Shown here piece by piece: positions 1 to 11,305 of a stretch of DNA of 64,000 nucleotides. Source of the DNA: Imbricaverruca yamaguchii (Eukaryota; Arthropoda; Thecostraca; Neoverrucidae); the NCBI GenBank assembly GCA_034440575.1, contig JAOTOL010001647.1, positions 3,004,501-3,068,500 of the forward strand. The letters run 5' to 3'. The translations under genes were made by a program, and so were the position numbers. Under the pieces are notes generated by a model, which had not been told where the DNA came from, made no database searches, and was given only the letters and a program-made list of their open reading frames with translations. The first letter of the stretch is position 1. Each line of letters starts with the position of its first letter.

Positions 1-1205
1 TATTCCAGCTATACAGACATCTTTTAAAAACAAGGGTCGTGATTGGACGGCGATATTCCCTCACGAGGAGCGGCATAAATCGGTGGTATGGGGCTTGGGC
101 TGCACGTTTCGCAGCAGCATCTGTTGCCTCGTTTCCCACGATGCCGACATGGCTTGGAATCCAGCAGAAGATAACAGATTTACCAGCATGTACCAGTGAT
201 CCGAGAAGCTGTAAAACGTCCTGTACAATTGAACCAGGTGAATTAAACTGCTTTAGTGCCCAGAGACCGCTGAGGGAATTGGTAAAAATGGCATACGAGT
301 CTTCCCGTCTTACTTCAATAAAACCAGGGGCTTTGGTGATGGCAACCACCTCTGATGCATACACCGTTGCAAGGGGTGGTAGAGAAAAATATCGACATTG
401 GACCAATAGCAAATGCACTGCCAAGGTCAGTATCGGACTTTGATCAGCCTGTGCAAATCGGGACGTAACCGTCAAAAGAGGCCATGTGTTCTAGAGCATG
501 TGACAAACGATCGTGTGGTGTAGCATGTGCCTTCTTCATGACGGAGAGCGACATGTCAACTGTTGGACGGGCCACCTGCCCAGGCGGTGTTTGTGGAAAA
601 CCGATTCGCGTATTTCCCTGCAGTCGACTATCGCTATCCTCTGAGTGCCCATTCTGACGCAAAAGGGGTGCCCTGCATAATGCGCGTTCGTGAGAATGTC
701 CCAATCAATCGATGGGAGAATACATAAGCATGCGCGGGGTGACCGGGGAATTGGTGCACTTTACAGGCGTAACACATCCCGAGCTGGGCGCTGTATGACC
801 GAAGCAGTCGATGCGCCCCTAAGCCCAAATAACCAACCAACACATCCCGAGCATTTCGCGTCGGAGCGAGATGGTGGTTCCCGGGCTTCAGCCAGAAGAC
901 TCACAAAGGGTGAAGTGCGGAAAAAGCCGGTCACAATTCGGAGCGCCGAGTGGTTTATCACATCCAGTGATCTCTTGCTTGTTGCACAAGCGCTGTCATA
1001 TACAAAACGTACGTAGTCGAGTTTTGAACGGACGAGAGAACGGTATAACAGCATAGTTTTCCTGTCTCTTCCGTAGGACGTGAGTTCAACCATCTTCAGT
1101 AGGTTCAGCGATGTAATCACGTCTCGTGAAGCGTTTTAAAATGCTCCTTGAAACTAAGACGGTCGTCAAAAATAACTGCTAAAAACCTAGTAGCGCTCTG
1201 AAAGG
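1..1205 (-). mobile_element. Non-LTR retrotransposon fragment: RT C-terminus plus RNase H
   Basis: Read on the minus strand, 1205 to about 850 encodes the region after the reverse transcriptase catalytic core, with the block LLYRSLVRSKLDYVRFVYDS followed by HSALRIVTGFFRTSPF and AEAREPP. After an inserted 54-bp retroposon (785-838) the reading resumes with QFPGHPAHAYVF, and between about 440 and 1 an RNase H domain is open to the window edge: DSYAIFTNSLSGLWAL and then WIPSHVGIVGNEATDAAAK, which holds the conserved GNE.AD motif. RT followed by RNase H is known from the I, R1, LOA and Jockey-like groups; I cannot choose between them. A stop near 1125 and at least one frame change show the copy is dead. 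The 3' end of the element lies outside the window. Confidence 0.85.
771..852 (+). mobile_element. Ultra-short retroposon (54 bp) with 14-bp target-site duplication
   Basis: The 14-mer aacacatcccgagc stands at 771-784 and again at 839-852. Between them are 54 bases (785-838) that start with tgggcgctgtatgacc, form a hairpin with GGGCGC pairing GCGCCC and GAC pairing GTC inside, and end in the tail aagcccaaataaccaacc. It interrupts the reading frame of the older retrotransposon, so the inserted unit and its duplication are unambiguous. No A or B box of an RNA polymerase III promoter is present. Confidence 0.85.
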
Positions 1206-2050
1206 GAATTATCCAATTAAGCCCCGAAGCCCAATCAATCAGTCAAGCAATCAATAAATCAATCAATCAACAATACATGCCAACCACATACTATTATGGG
1301 CAGTCTGGGTATAACTCACAGATAGTTACAAAGAAAGAATAGATTTGTGGTCAACAGTGGGAGCAGATGGGCAACAAACATTCCTACACCAACATAATAC
1401 AATACCAATGCCACTACCTGTAGTGTGTGTGATTGGGGTTTTAGGGCGCATCGACCATGGGTGATCACTTCGCGCCCATTATCACTGTATGCACTGCACA
1501 CACCGTGCTTGCAACATGAGCTAAAACGACTAGTTCATAGAAGTGATAGGAAGGCAATGGTCTAGAGTTAGGTTCATAGTGTATATACATCCATTGTTTA
1601 TTTTTTGTGCGACATGTGCTGTTCGTGGAGATAAGGCAGTGCATGTTTCTTGACGTTAGACAGCCCCGACATCTTTGTTTCAGTAGGAAGTGTGTTATAG
1701 TGGAAGACAGACGAGGAGAGAAATCTCTGCTCGAGAAATATCTACTGCGGCCCGCCTCTCTGCGTATGGCTGGCAGGTGCAGGTGGTAATCTGCACGTGA
1801 ATGACGGTTTTGCCGGGTTTAGAGTTTGCAGTGATTTGGCCGACAACGTGCGTTGGCTCATCCGTCAGAATGATCTTGTGGAGCAAAATAAGGCTGTGAA
1901 AAAGATGCAGACCGGCTGCGGTGAGGAGACCCAACTAGCTACGTGCATCAGAAATATGATCAAATTTCCGTAGACCTGACACAACTCTACTGGGGAAGTT
2001 CATGATCTTGTCTAGTCTGTGGATATTTGCTGACGACCCGTTCCCGTAAA
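1206..2050. other. No gene recognised; one short hairpin retroposon inside
   Basis: This stretch shows no supported coding region. At 1432-1478 it holds a minus-strand copy of the hairpin retroposon family (GGGCGC and GCGCCC arms, tail read as CCTAAAACCCCAATC). A simple run of caatcaatcaa occurs near 1235-1270. Confidence 0.5.
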
Positions 2051-2130
2051 CAGATATGCAGCATTGATTGATTATTTGGGCTTAGGGGCGCATCAACTGC
2101 TACTGGTCATGTAGCGCCCCAGATATGCAG
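2051..2130 (-). mobile_element. Ultra-short retroposon (58 bp) with 11-bp target-site duplication
   Basis: The 11-mer cagatatgcag is present at 2051-2061 and 2120-2130. The 58 bases between (2062-2119) read on the minus strand as GGGCGCTACATGACC, a loop, GATGCGCCCC, and the tail TAAGCCCAAATAATCAATCAATG. It is the same family as the insertion at 785-838 and begins at the same base of the hairpin. Confidence 0.85.
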
Positions 2131-2325
2131 AAGCGGATATCGGATACAACTAGGCTATTGCCAATAGTGAAGAGGGTACTGGTGGGCAGACGGTAACGCA
2201 GATGGTCCAGGGCCAGAAGGAATCCAGTGCACTTGCGGACCGCAACAGCTACATGGGAATCCCACGACATGTGGAGATCAAGTGTCACCCCAAGGTTCCT
2301 ACACGAATGGCTCTTATTTACCACG
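2125..2325 (-). mobile_element. Non-LTR retrotransposon RT fragment
   Basis: Minus-strand translation gives CRNLGVTLDLHMSWDSHV, then VRKCTGFLLALDHLRYRLP and DIRFCIS. This is the LGV.lD..L.W..Hv..v..k segment that follows the catalytic core in Jockey/CR1-like reverse transcriptases. Only about 65 codons are recognisable; its downstream end is cut by the retroposon at 2062-2119. It is probably a different copy from the one at 1-1205, since the same RT region occurs there. Confidence 0.7.
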
Positions 2326-2940
2326 GCGCTCCATGCTGCCCAAACTTCTCTCGTCTCTGGTTTGTCCCCCACCCTTCAATTTCTAAACCCCGGGTAAACC
2401 CATGCATGGCCCAATGTTGTTGTCGTCGATTTACAGGGTTGTGATGCGTTGTAATCAGCACCTAGCGTCTGAAAATACGCAAGAACAACACGATTTACAT
2501 GAATTCGCGTTCCCCCGACATTTTCTAGCGTGACTTGACCTGACCAAATTTTACCTGACAGCCTTTGAGTGACGTTGAACCATGCGCAAAACGCCACCTC
2601 TAATATAACTCGACAAAATTGAGACGAATCGTTGGAAACCGTTTTCAAAACCATCCGAGCAACATAGTAGCTTTTTGGGCGATCCAAAGGAAGCTATGCT
2701 AACCGGCCAGATTTGGGCACCTTTGATCCCCATTTGATATCGCAGGTCACCAAATCTGGAGCAATATGCGTGTTTGAAGATGCGACGTATGACAGGTGTA
2801 CACCTGTTTGACACGCACGTTTGATGTCTGTTCTAAAGTAGCATGTGCACAGATACAGTGTATTTCGCGTATATATTTTACAGTTTGCAGTATACCAGCA
2901 CAAATATATCACGCCCAGTGCAGTAGAGATATATTACCGA
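2326..2940. other. No gene recognised
   Basis: Unique-looking sequence without convincing coding potential or repeats on either strand. Confidence 0.4.
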
Positions 2941-2959
2941 ACGAAAAGAAAACACTGGT

Positions 2960-3128
2960 TGCTTACTCATCGCTGTTGCTGTTGCTACTCATTCATCGCC
3001 GCTGCCGTCGCCGTCACTGCTGCTCACTCATCGCTGTCGCTGTTGTTGTCGCTACTCGTTCCTCGCCGCTGCCGTCACCGTCACTGCTGCTACTGCTGCT
3101 ACTACTGCTGCCGCTGCTGCTGCTATCA
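2960..3128. repeat. Imperfect triplet-rich repeat (CTG/CGC/CTA)
   Basis: The plus strand is a run of gct, gcc, cgc and act triplets with a longer tandem duplication: catcgccgctgccg near 2995 recurs as cctcgccgctgccg near 3061. On + it gives leucine-rich and on - serine-rich spurious reading frames. It directly follows the stop codon of the possible minus-strand exon at 3129-3368. Confidence 0.7.
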
Positions 3129-3368
3129 CTGCCGATAGCGGTGCGGTAGCTTGTCACCCACAGCTTCCGTCTCGGCAGCAGACAGCTGCGGCTCTGCCAG
3201 CAGGGTCAGAATCTCTGACAGCAACTTCACCTGGCGGTTGGCGTAGATACCTCGTCGGCGCTGCCGGTTCAGGATGCTCAGCAGGGGGTCGGCGGCTACA
3301 ATGAGGTTGCTGAACATGGTGAACATCGTGTGGAGGCGCGAGTCCTCCCAGTGTGCCGCAGCGTGCAC
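3126..3368 (-). CDS. Possible terminal coding exon, unknown protein
   Basis: The minus-strand frame from about 3368 to the stop at 3126-3128 encodes some 80 residues with a varied composition and helical look: HTMFTMFSNLIVAADPLL, then NRQRRRGIYANRQVKLLSEI and LLAEPQLSAAETEAVGDKL. The neighbouring frames are poor in comparison. A pyrimidine-rich acceptor-like tract (ctttcaatcag) lies near 3418-3428 but does not open directly into this frame because a TGA follows; cctccag near 3391 would. I do not recognise the family. No other exon of the gene could be placed, so it may also be a shadow of unrelated sequence. Confidence 0.3.
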   Translation of the reverse strand: MHAAAHWEDSRLHTMFTMFSNLIVAADPLLSILNRQRRRGIYANRQVKLLSEILTLLAEPQLSAAETEAVGDKLPHRYRQ

Positions 3369-3544
3369 TGGCGGACGCGCTTGCTGGAGGACTCGGCGGC
3401 TTCCTCAGACATCTGATTGAAAGTTGGCACGACTTGACGACTTCTGCTGCGTGGGCCAGCAGCCCGTGGAGGATAGTGGACATGAGATACCACACATACA
3501 GAGCAACGTAGCGCTCAGCAGAAATGCCACCTCGGCAGTACAAA

Positions 3545-4200
3545 TACTCAATTTTTATATAATGATTACATTATATACTCGCGTCTCTCCGGTAGCGGAC
3601 GATCAGAGTGAGGATGCTGTAGCTACTCCCGTCACCTGGAAACTGTGTTGCCTTCCGTTGTAGCAAATTGTGCATCAATTATCAGGTACAATTATAATAA
3701 TTGAATATCGCCCAGTGGCTGACAAATGATGACATCCCGGAGAGGGACGCCGGGCACGCGCCGTCCTACTTCAGCCGACCGTGCGGAGTGTTAAAGGCCG
3801 ATACACGTTTGGAATTAAATAACTCGTCGGATCGCAAATGGTTGCAACGCAATCAGGTTGGGTCATCACAAAAAATAGATATTTGAATGGCGCGTACTCC
3901 GTTGCGTCGATTCGCGTTGCACATTGTTGATTTTCTCAATGTTTTCAGAAAACGCTTTCAAAGTACTGATCTCGGGACTCCACACTGAAATTGAAGGCAT
4001 AGGACAATGAGGTTAAATGAAACCATGGCGTGTGCCTATGGATATGCTTCCAATGGTGATAGCTATTAGACCATCAACCTTTTTTTTTGCTTGGACATCA
4101 ACCATAGCCCAGTACTGAAGGCATCCAATGTACGGCATATTTGTGCATGCTTCCGCACAATACGGTCGACATCACACAATGGTTGTCATTAAGCGAATAG
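3545..4200. other. No gene recognised
   Basis: No supported feature; short AT-rich stretch near 3680-3710. Confidence 0.4.
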
Positions 4201-4219
4201 TCTTAGATAGAAAGTCAAC

Positions 4220-4302
4220 CATAATAATAATATAATAATAATAATAGTATAATAATATAATAATAGAAATAATATAAATAATATAATGATAATAGAATAG
4301 TA
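4220..4302. repeat. AT-rich microsatellite (TAA/AATAAT)
   Basis: Interrupted runs of taataa and aataat with a few g residues; gives a tyrosine/isoleucine-rich spurious frame on the minus strand. Confidence 0.85.
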
Positions 4303-4439
4303 AACCATATATTCTGTGTCTTAAAGACAAGCTAAAATGAACCCCATATCTGAAAACTAGCAACATTTTTACATAATTTGCGGCGCAGAGGTGAAGAAAT
4401 CAAGAAAATAGTCCGACTAAGAAGAGAAACCCTGGGTTC

Positions 4440-4625
4440 TTTTACGACGCATTGAACTGCCAGGTTATACAGCGTCGCGAACCTCCCACGGCGCTTGGCC
4501 GCGGGTGGACCCGGTAAATTCCGTCAATTGTAAGATTCGAACCCACAATCCCCCAATCAAGAGTCCGACACTGTCAATTTTCCCCACTGCACAGCGGGTC
4601 ATCGCGCGGCCGCCCGGGCGCAGCG
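4440..4625 (-). mobile_element. tRNA-headed SINE, diverged family
   Basis: On the minus strand a B-box-like gggttcgaatctta (near 4534-4547) is followed by a body with ccacccgcggccaagcg and the 3' hairpin GACGC...GCGTC (about 4449-4477), then TAAAAGAACCCAG. A second copy with the same body and tail lies at 60650-60835 on +. The hairpin is the same structural element seen at the end of the other SINEs in the window. Confidence 0.6.
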
Positions 4626-6404
4626 ACCTTGCGCCATGTTGGCCGGACGAGTCGTGTCGGCCGAGTGTGACGTCGCCGGCTGCAGCGGCGGTCAGCCAAC
4701 GTGTCGGAAAGTGAAAACGACACCTTCGGCGACTTTGGCAAATGCGGCAAATCGGGCTTGAGTTTCGGCCACGGCCGCCTCGATCGCGCGCGGAGACATC
4801 GAACAACTCACTGGCGGAACGTAGGCAAACCGGCAGTGTTGTCGGAACATGCCGAGTTCTCTCAGCGTGCACTTCCACCTGACTGAGTGCCTATAACGAC
4901 GCGACATTTTGCACACAGCTCTCGCCGCCAGTAAGGCTTTTCCTGTCCGCTTGTCGGTCTCTTTGCAGGGGCGGGAACAAACGGTGCTCGGACGAGCGAC
5001 GAGAGGCTTGACGGTGATTCTAAAATATTTCCTTTACGCTTACCTATGACGTCCATACAGACACAAATAAGTGTGCTCTTAAGGTGCAATAGCTCCCCAT
5101 GTCAACACGCACAGACTGGAGTCGAGGCCAGCTTAGGCAGTCGCTGTAGTGATCAAGTAAATCGGTCGGACGTGACCGGAAAAATTGTTTGATTGTGGGA
5201 CAATTGTGGGAAACAGGCTAGGCATCAAACAGAGGGGACAAATGAAGATGGCACAAATTGTGACTCACAAGACTACAAAGTATGCATTACCAATTGATAT
5301 CAGAATCAGCTCGACTTGTCAATTGGCTCCGAAGATAAACATGGAGGGGCACGAGGGGCGGTGGTGGCGGTGTTCACATGTCCATTCAACGGCGTTCGGT
5401 TCAGATCACAATCGGTGTCGGACTAAGTCACGTCGGCTGCAGCCGCGCAATACATTCCGCACATTCTCGGCAGCGCTTCGTTCCGAAGCGGTCCATGTGC
5501 AGCCAGCCGGCCTGCCAATCAGCGCAGCCGGACTCCGTTCTCCGACTACGCTGCGCAGTCGAATACCACCCGTCGCAAGTCCCCGTGCGCTCTGTTCACA
5601 GCGCTCTCCGCCTTGCGCGGCGCAGGGGGCGGTGTTCGGCGGGACACGCTCGGCCACAAAGGAGTGTAGGCCAGAGCGCGACTGCCGGTGCTGGGGGATA
5701 TGATCGCCGCTCATCCCACGCTGGCCCAATTCACGGGATACACGGAGAAGCTGTCGAATTAGGTCCGACAGCCGCGCCGCTATCGGTATGAGGCTGGCAC
5801 GCCGCGTATTTCAAACACCGAGTAATCATCCCGCACATCGGCTTAGCTTCCCGCTGCACGTCAACCGGAGGATTCCGACGTGCTACCAAAACAGATGGAC
5901 GAAACACGTATTTCATCACGCCCTGGCCAGTTGCAAATGCGGAGTCTTTTGTGAAGAACCGCCAGGAGGCGTCGATCGCCCATACCGGTTTGTTTCATGG
6001 CTTCCCCGCTAAGTCCCAGTCCGCAGGTCTCCAACGCAATATCCTTCGACCGGAATTCCAGTACGAAAGACACCGAACAACCACAACCCGAGGTCGGCAG
6101 GGCGGAAAATGAAAGGGGACGAGCCGCATCGAAGTCTGTATTACTCATGAACCGGCGGATCTCCGGGAGACGCACCCCTTTGCCGCCGGAGCTCCGGGAG
6201 AAGTACCTGTGATCGTCTTTACGCCGACGTCAGGGAAAGGGAGCAGACCTGAAGGTCATACAATGCCGTTCCTGAGCCATGATCAGACGCTGATTTATAC
6301 TTCGGCATTCTGGGTTCCGTGTGGGAATGCTTCAACAACATTGGTCCGTAAGAAGATTTGGCCACTGATGCACGCTACCCGCCCTAGCTATAGCATGTCC
6401 AATT
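4626..6404. other. CpG-rich stretch without a recognised gene
   Basis: GC- and CpG-rich from about 4600-5000 and 5380-5760, with overlapping open frames on both strands that look like the by-product of GC richness. No domain, splice-bounded exon or repeat could be supported. Confidence 0.4.
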
Positions 6405-7095
6405 TGGCGGCGCCGCTCCGGCGGTACATCTCGACACCCTCGCGACACCACGCCGCTCCGGCGGGACATCTCGACACCCTCGCGACACCCCCGGCGGGCC
6501 CGACACCTACACCACCCGGCGGCCCATCTCGACACCCTCGCGACCCCACGCCGCTCCGGCGGCCCATCTCGACACCCTCGCGACACCACGCCGCTCCGGC
6601 GGCCCATCTCGACACACTCGCGACACTACGCCATCTCGACACCCTCGCGACACTACGCCGCTCCGGCGGGACATCGAAACCCCATCTCGGCACCCTCGCG
6701 ACACCACGCCGCTCCGGCGGGACATCTCGACACCCTCGCGACACTACGCCATCTCGACACCCTCGCGACACCACGCCGCTCCGGCGGGACATCTCGACAC
6801 CCTCGCGACACCACGCCGCTCCGGCGGGACATCTCGACACCCTCGCGACACCACGCCGCTCCGGCGGGACATCTCGACACCCTCGCGACACCACGCGTCG
6901 CCCCCCCAACGCCGCTCCGGCGGGACATCTCGATACCCTCGCGACACCACGCCGCTCCGGCGGGACCATCTCGACACCCTCGCGACCACCCTACGCCATC
7001 TCGACACCCTCGCGACACCACGCCGCTCCGGCGGCCCATCTCGACACCCTCGCGACACCACGCCATCTCGACACACTCACGACACCACGCATCAC
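6405..7095. repeat. Minisatellite, 40-bp unit
   Basis: About 16 units of gccgctccggcgggacatct followed by cgacaccctcgcgacaccac; some units are shortened to catctcgacaccctcgcgacac. The period of 40 is not a multiple of three, so all frames stay open only because the unit lacks stops; long frames on both strands here are artefacts. The interior units are nearly identical, which suggests recent homogenisation. Confidence 0.95.
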
Positions 7096-9371
7096 GCCGC
7101 GTTCAGTGGCCGTGGTCTGTATAAATGGTCGTCCAGTCACAGCGTCTTGAATGTTTTTTTTTCTTTTTGGTAGAGTGGAGGAGATAGGATGATACAGAAA
7201 ATAACGAATCGATGCTTTCGAAAATGAGCGGATGCCTACACATGTACAATGCCTATTACTGAGTGGTTTTCAACGACCTGTTCGCTAATTGTTTAATGAT
7301 GATGATGCTGGTAATGTTTCTGCTACCTTTTCCAATCGGGGCAGTCCTGCTGTTGGAACCCAAAAGCGCTTTTAAAGACGGAAATTTCACTCAGAACCTG
7401 CTACAGAAAAGCAAAAGTACCACTTAATGATCTCAAAAAGAAAAGGTGATATGAGAACAATTGTCATCAAGTGTGCTTCTCCACTCTGACCTCAGAATGC
7501 CAGAAAACTGTCAGGTCATGTCATGACGTCACGACGACCGCCACCAGCACACCACGCACATCGCCCTGCCAAAACACTAACCGTGCCGACCTGGCCACAC
7601 ATTTCCATGTCTACCGGGGTGTCGATGAATGACCTGAACAGGGATGGGTGAGGGTGTTACATGGGTGACGATTGTATGTTATATACATATAATTATCTTA
7701 AAGTCCATCTGTGATGACGACTACTAAATGCCAACTGGCATCCAGATGGCGCCCTACACAAGCATGACGGTCTTCAATCAATAAAATACCAAGGCAGCAC
7801 GTTTCAGCCATTTCGTTTTCACCATTGTAGTCATAGCTTTTTAAGCGAACCACCTACTGCATCAAATCGACGCATCCGTGAGGGAAATGCTCAAAATCTG
7901 ACTTCTTGAACACAATAATGTGCTGCCATTGACCTGAAAGGTGCCATTTGTATTTTGCCGATATTCTCTGTATAACATGCTTGTGACGAAATCGGGAGAA
8001 ATGACCAATGCACTGACATGCATGCACGCACTCCCTCTCAAAATATTGCTGCGATTCATTATATTCCCAGTGCTTCGCCTTACTTCGACAGCAATCGATA
8101 TTTACGCGAGCTATTCAGAGGCCTCGAGGTCTTGAGGTCGCACAATGCTATGGAAACTACCAATTGAGCTTTACACACCTCAGCCGTAGTTCATCTGCTA
8201 CAAAACTAAGGATAGCAGGATAGCAAGCACAGCAGATTCTTGCTACCTGAGATGTTGATGCGCAGATGTCAACAGTTTCAGTTCGTAGTTTCAGTCCGCC
8301 AAACTAATGGCGTAAATCCTCCAAGTAAAACTAGCTTTAGCCATCCAGCGATGAACACGGGGTGAAACTTCGTTGCAAAGGATCAGTATGCTTGAACTGA
8401 AGTTCACTTTGCCATGCAGCGCAAAACCCTGCCAGAAGACCTGAATACTGTTCCATGGATTATTAGAACAGCTCCAAAGTAGCTGAATTCTTCGACCATG
8501 TCACGACCCATGAAATATTAACTTATGGAGAGGGTGAGGGTGACGTCTTTTCACAGATGCCAATGTGTTGTTGCAGGTACACTTCCCCAGCCCAAACATA
8601 CATTCATCATTTTATTTTCATGTTCCACAGCTGATGAATTTGAAGTTGCTTTAACTACAACCTTAGCAAAACCTTTTATTCGAATTCGTAGGCAACTGTT
8701 ACGGTTTGCAGCCTCTACTGGAATTGGGGATGTCACTGGCTTCAAGGACACCAGAACTAAATTTCAGTATTTCAGAACCTACCAGCTTGCGGAAGAAATT
8801 AGCAATACAAATAACGGACCGATTTGAAATGGTTTATATAATTATGGTTAGAACTCTTCGTTTCCAACCGGGGGCTTACAATGTATTCCTTCTACATTGT
8901 CTAAAGAATAAATGATCTACCTTATGAGTTTTCTGTAAATATCGGTTTGTTTTGTGGACAGGCCATGGCCGGAGCCCAACAACCTACTGCACACACCATC
9001 CCATCGATCTGCCTGTAGTATTGAATCACTCGCCCGGATATGATGAAGTTCAAACCCCTCTAACTTCCAGTGATCAAGAATTGCTGGCCTTCAGCGACGC
9101 AGTCTACTTTTTTCATGGGGCCCGACCAAACGAAATCCTATGTTACACAAACGCCTTCGGAACGCTTTGCGAGTCGAAAATTTATGGGATGGTGTATTTC
9201 ATATCTCCAACTTTTCTTAATCTAGTTTACTTTTCTTTTGCTACGGGTGAGACACCCCACCGCCCACACCCCCAACCGTGGCTGTGTCTCTGCTCGCCTA
9301 TCGCTGTGTTTATATTGTTTCTGCAATGTTAGGCGATATGTACTTGATGCTACCTTCCCCAACAAAAAATA
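7096..9371. other. No gene recognised
   Basis: A TATA-like tctgtataaat occurs at about 7118 just right of the minisatellite but no coding region follows. Frames at 8525-8915 lack any recognisable motif. Otherwise unassigned. Confidence 0.4.
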
Positions 9372-9739
9372 TTAACACGCGCCCTGGAGGGGGGGGGGAG
9401 CGAAATCCGCCCACTCCTTCGGTTTTTCGTAGATAACGGCCGATTTTACCGGCCGATATACGCCATTGTTTGTGTACCTGCTTAGAACTGAACGGCACGT
9501 TGCTTAAAGAAAGAAAAATGAAAATCGACCGAAAATTTTTCGAGTTAGGGGTCGATAAAGTAAAAAAAAAAATATCAGCGCCTAACCACAAATATTGGCG
9601 TTGATGCGCTTCCCGTATATTGGCAAAAAGAAAGTGTTCTTGGCAACACTAGCGACTTGTTTGATGCATATTGTTATGCTACATTGTTTCAAAGTCATGT
9701 CAGGTCACCGAGGTCAAGTCAGGTCAAGTTCATGACAGG
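9372..9739 (+). mobile_element. TTAA-flanked non-autonomous transposon, left part only
   Basis: Begins TTAACACGCGCCCTGGAGG and continues with the family body (aaatccgcccactcc, cgcttcccgtatattggc, gacttgtttgatgcatattg) up to ttcatgacagg, where a second copy starts with its own TTAA. At 9702-9726 it carries three AGGTCA hexamers spaced by 3 and 4 bases. Confidence 0.75.
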
Positions 9740-10703
9740 TTAACACACGCCCTGAAGGGATGGAGGGCAAAATCCGCCCACCCCTCCGATTTTTCGTACA
9801 CAACTCCATATTGTACCGCCCGATATAAACCATTTTTTCGTACCTGCTTAGAAATGACCGGCGCATTTGTTAAAGTAAAAAGAAACCGGCCGACATGTTT
9901 TTAAGTTATGGTCCGTTAAAGTTTGTAAAAAATCGCAGCGCCCGACCACAAAAATCGGCGCTGATGCGCTTCCCGTATATTGGCAAAAGGGAAGTGTTCT
10001 TGACAACACTAAGCGACTTGTTTGATGCATATTGTTATGCTATATCACTTAAAAGTCATGTTAGGTCGCCGAGGTCATCATGACAGGCTAGTGGAACCAA
10101 ACTTGGTCAACCAGAATGTTGTTATAAATGGAAATTACTGATGCGATTGATGTCACTTTGCATGTTACTCCCTACACATCCGGAAATCTACTGTTTGTCA
10201 TTGTGTGCCTAAGCGTTTCTATACTTTATTCATGTATTTCACTCCTTTCTTTGCGAATCCGATTGTGAGAGACGCCCAACGGATCAGCCAGGTGGGCAGC
10301 TGGATTCCGGTAACTGGAGCAGGCAATGGCCTGATAAAGTGCTCCTATATAGGTGACCTGAGGTCAAATGGCGGATCTGACATCTGTATTGCATCATTAG
10401 TGATGCCCAAAACATCATGAATGCAAATTTTGGAGCATTTAAACACAATCACAGCGATCCATAACAATGACAAGCCAAGCCGCGCAAAACCAGAAAATTA
10501 TTCTATTTTGACCTCATTTGACTTTGAAGATATTGATCTAAGGTCACGAAATTTGCACATAATAGAGTTAACTATCGTACCCATCCTCCCTGCGAATTTC
10601 GTTGCTCTAGCCTTGATGGGAGCCGAGATCTTAGGGGTGCGGAATCCGCCCCCGCCCCCTCCAGTGCGCGTAAGTTTCCGAGGCCCTCCAGGGCGCGCGT
10701 TAA
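9740..10703 (+). mobile_element. TTAA-flanked non-autonomous transposon, complete copy
   Basis: The 964-bp element runs from TTAACACACGCCCTGAAGGG at 9740 to CCCTCCAGGGCGCGCGTTAA ending at 10703; the ends are inverted repeats of each other over about 18 bases, with TTAA at both edges. TTAA target sites are known for piggyBac and Kolobok elements, but the terminal CACGCGCCC is not one I can assign. It has no transposase frame. Other copies or parts are at 9372, 15733, 17925, 18796 and 53400. Confidence 0.8.
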
Positions 10704-10720
10704 CCCAACACGCTTATAAT

Positions 10721-10777
10721 TGGTTGGTTATTTGAGTTTTAGGGCGCATCGACCAGGTTTGGTCATTTAGCGCCCAT
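10721..10777 (-). mobile_element. Ultra-short hairpin retroposon
   Basis: Minus-strand GGGCGCTAAATGACCA, loop, TGGTCGATGCGCCC and tail TAAAACTCAAATAACCAACC. The hairpin has a long inner stem (GACCA with TGGTC). No clear target-site duplication remains. The 5' neighbour is ctat, as in the copies at 29071 and 40091. Confidence 0.75.
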
Positions 10778-10795
10778 AGCACACATAACAAAATG

Positions 10796-10908
<113 letters not shown>

Positions 10909-11305
10909 TAGTGTGGTACAAAAAGACGACCTTTCGAATTCATTTGCTCCCTGCCTTTCTTCTATTCCTTTTGCTGAGAAAAAGGTATCACTTCATTATG
11001 CAATATTTAGTGGTGGCTCAACGTGTCTGAAATTTCTGCTAGCCTGTTTGAGTGTCGCAAACAAATGTCTTGGTTCAGAGATGTTAAGGAGAGCAGGGTC
11101 CTGACGTCGAGCTCTTCCTTTCTCTTCCACAAATGTAGAAAAACCGTGCCTCGTTATCTACTTGGCTCGCAGAACGCCATCCGGGGAATAAACTCCCCTC
11201 CTCCGGCCAAGTGCTCAGCGTTTTCATCCACCACTACCTCAACCTTTAGAAGGAGAGGGCTGAGAGCGCCAAAGTGTAGGTGAGGGAGGTCTTTTTTAGG
11301 ATCAG

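Noticed and set aside
6209..7150. 313-codon plus-strand frame and several minus-strand frames rich in Pro/Arg/His
   Set aside because: Translation of a 40-bp minisatellite, open on both strands because the unit has no stop.
8525..8915. 100- and 69-codon plus-strand frames
   Set aside because: No motif, no splice-bounded exon and stops close by; consistent with chance.
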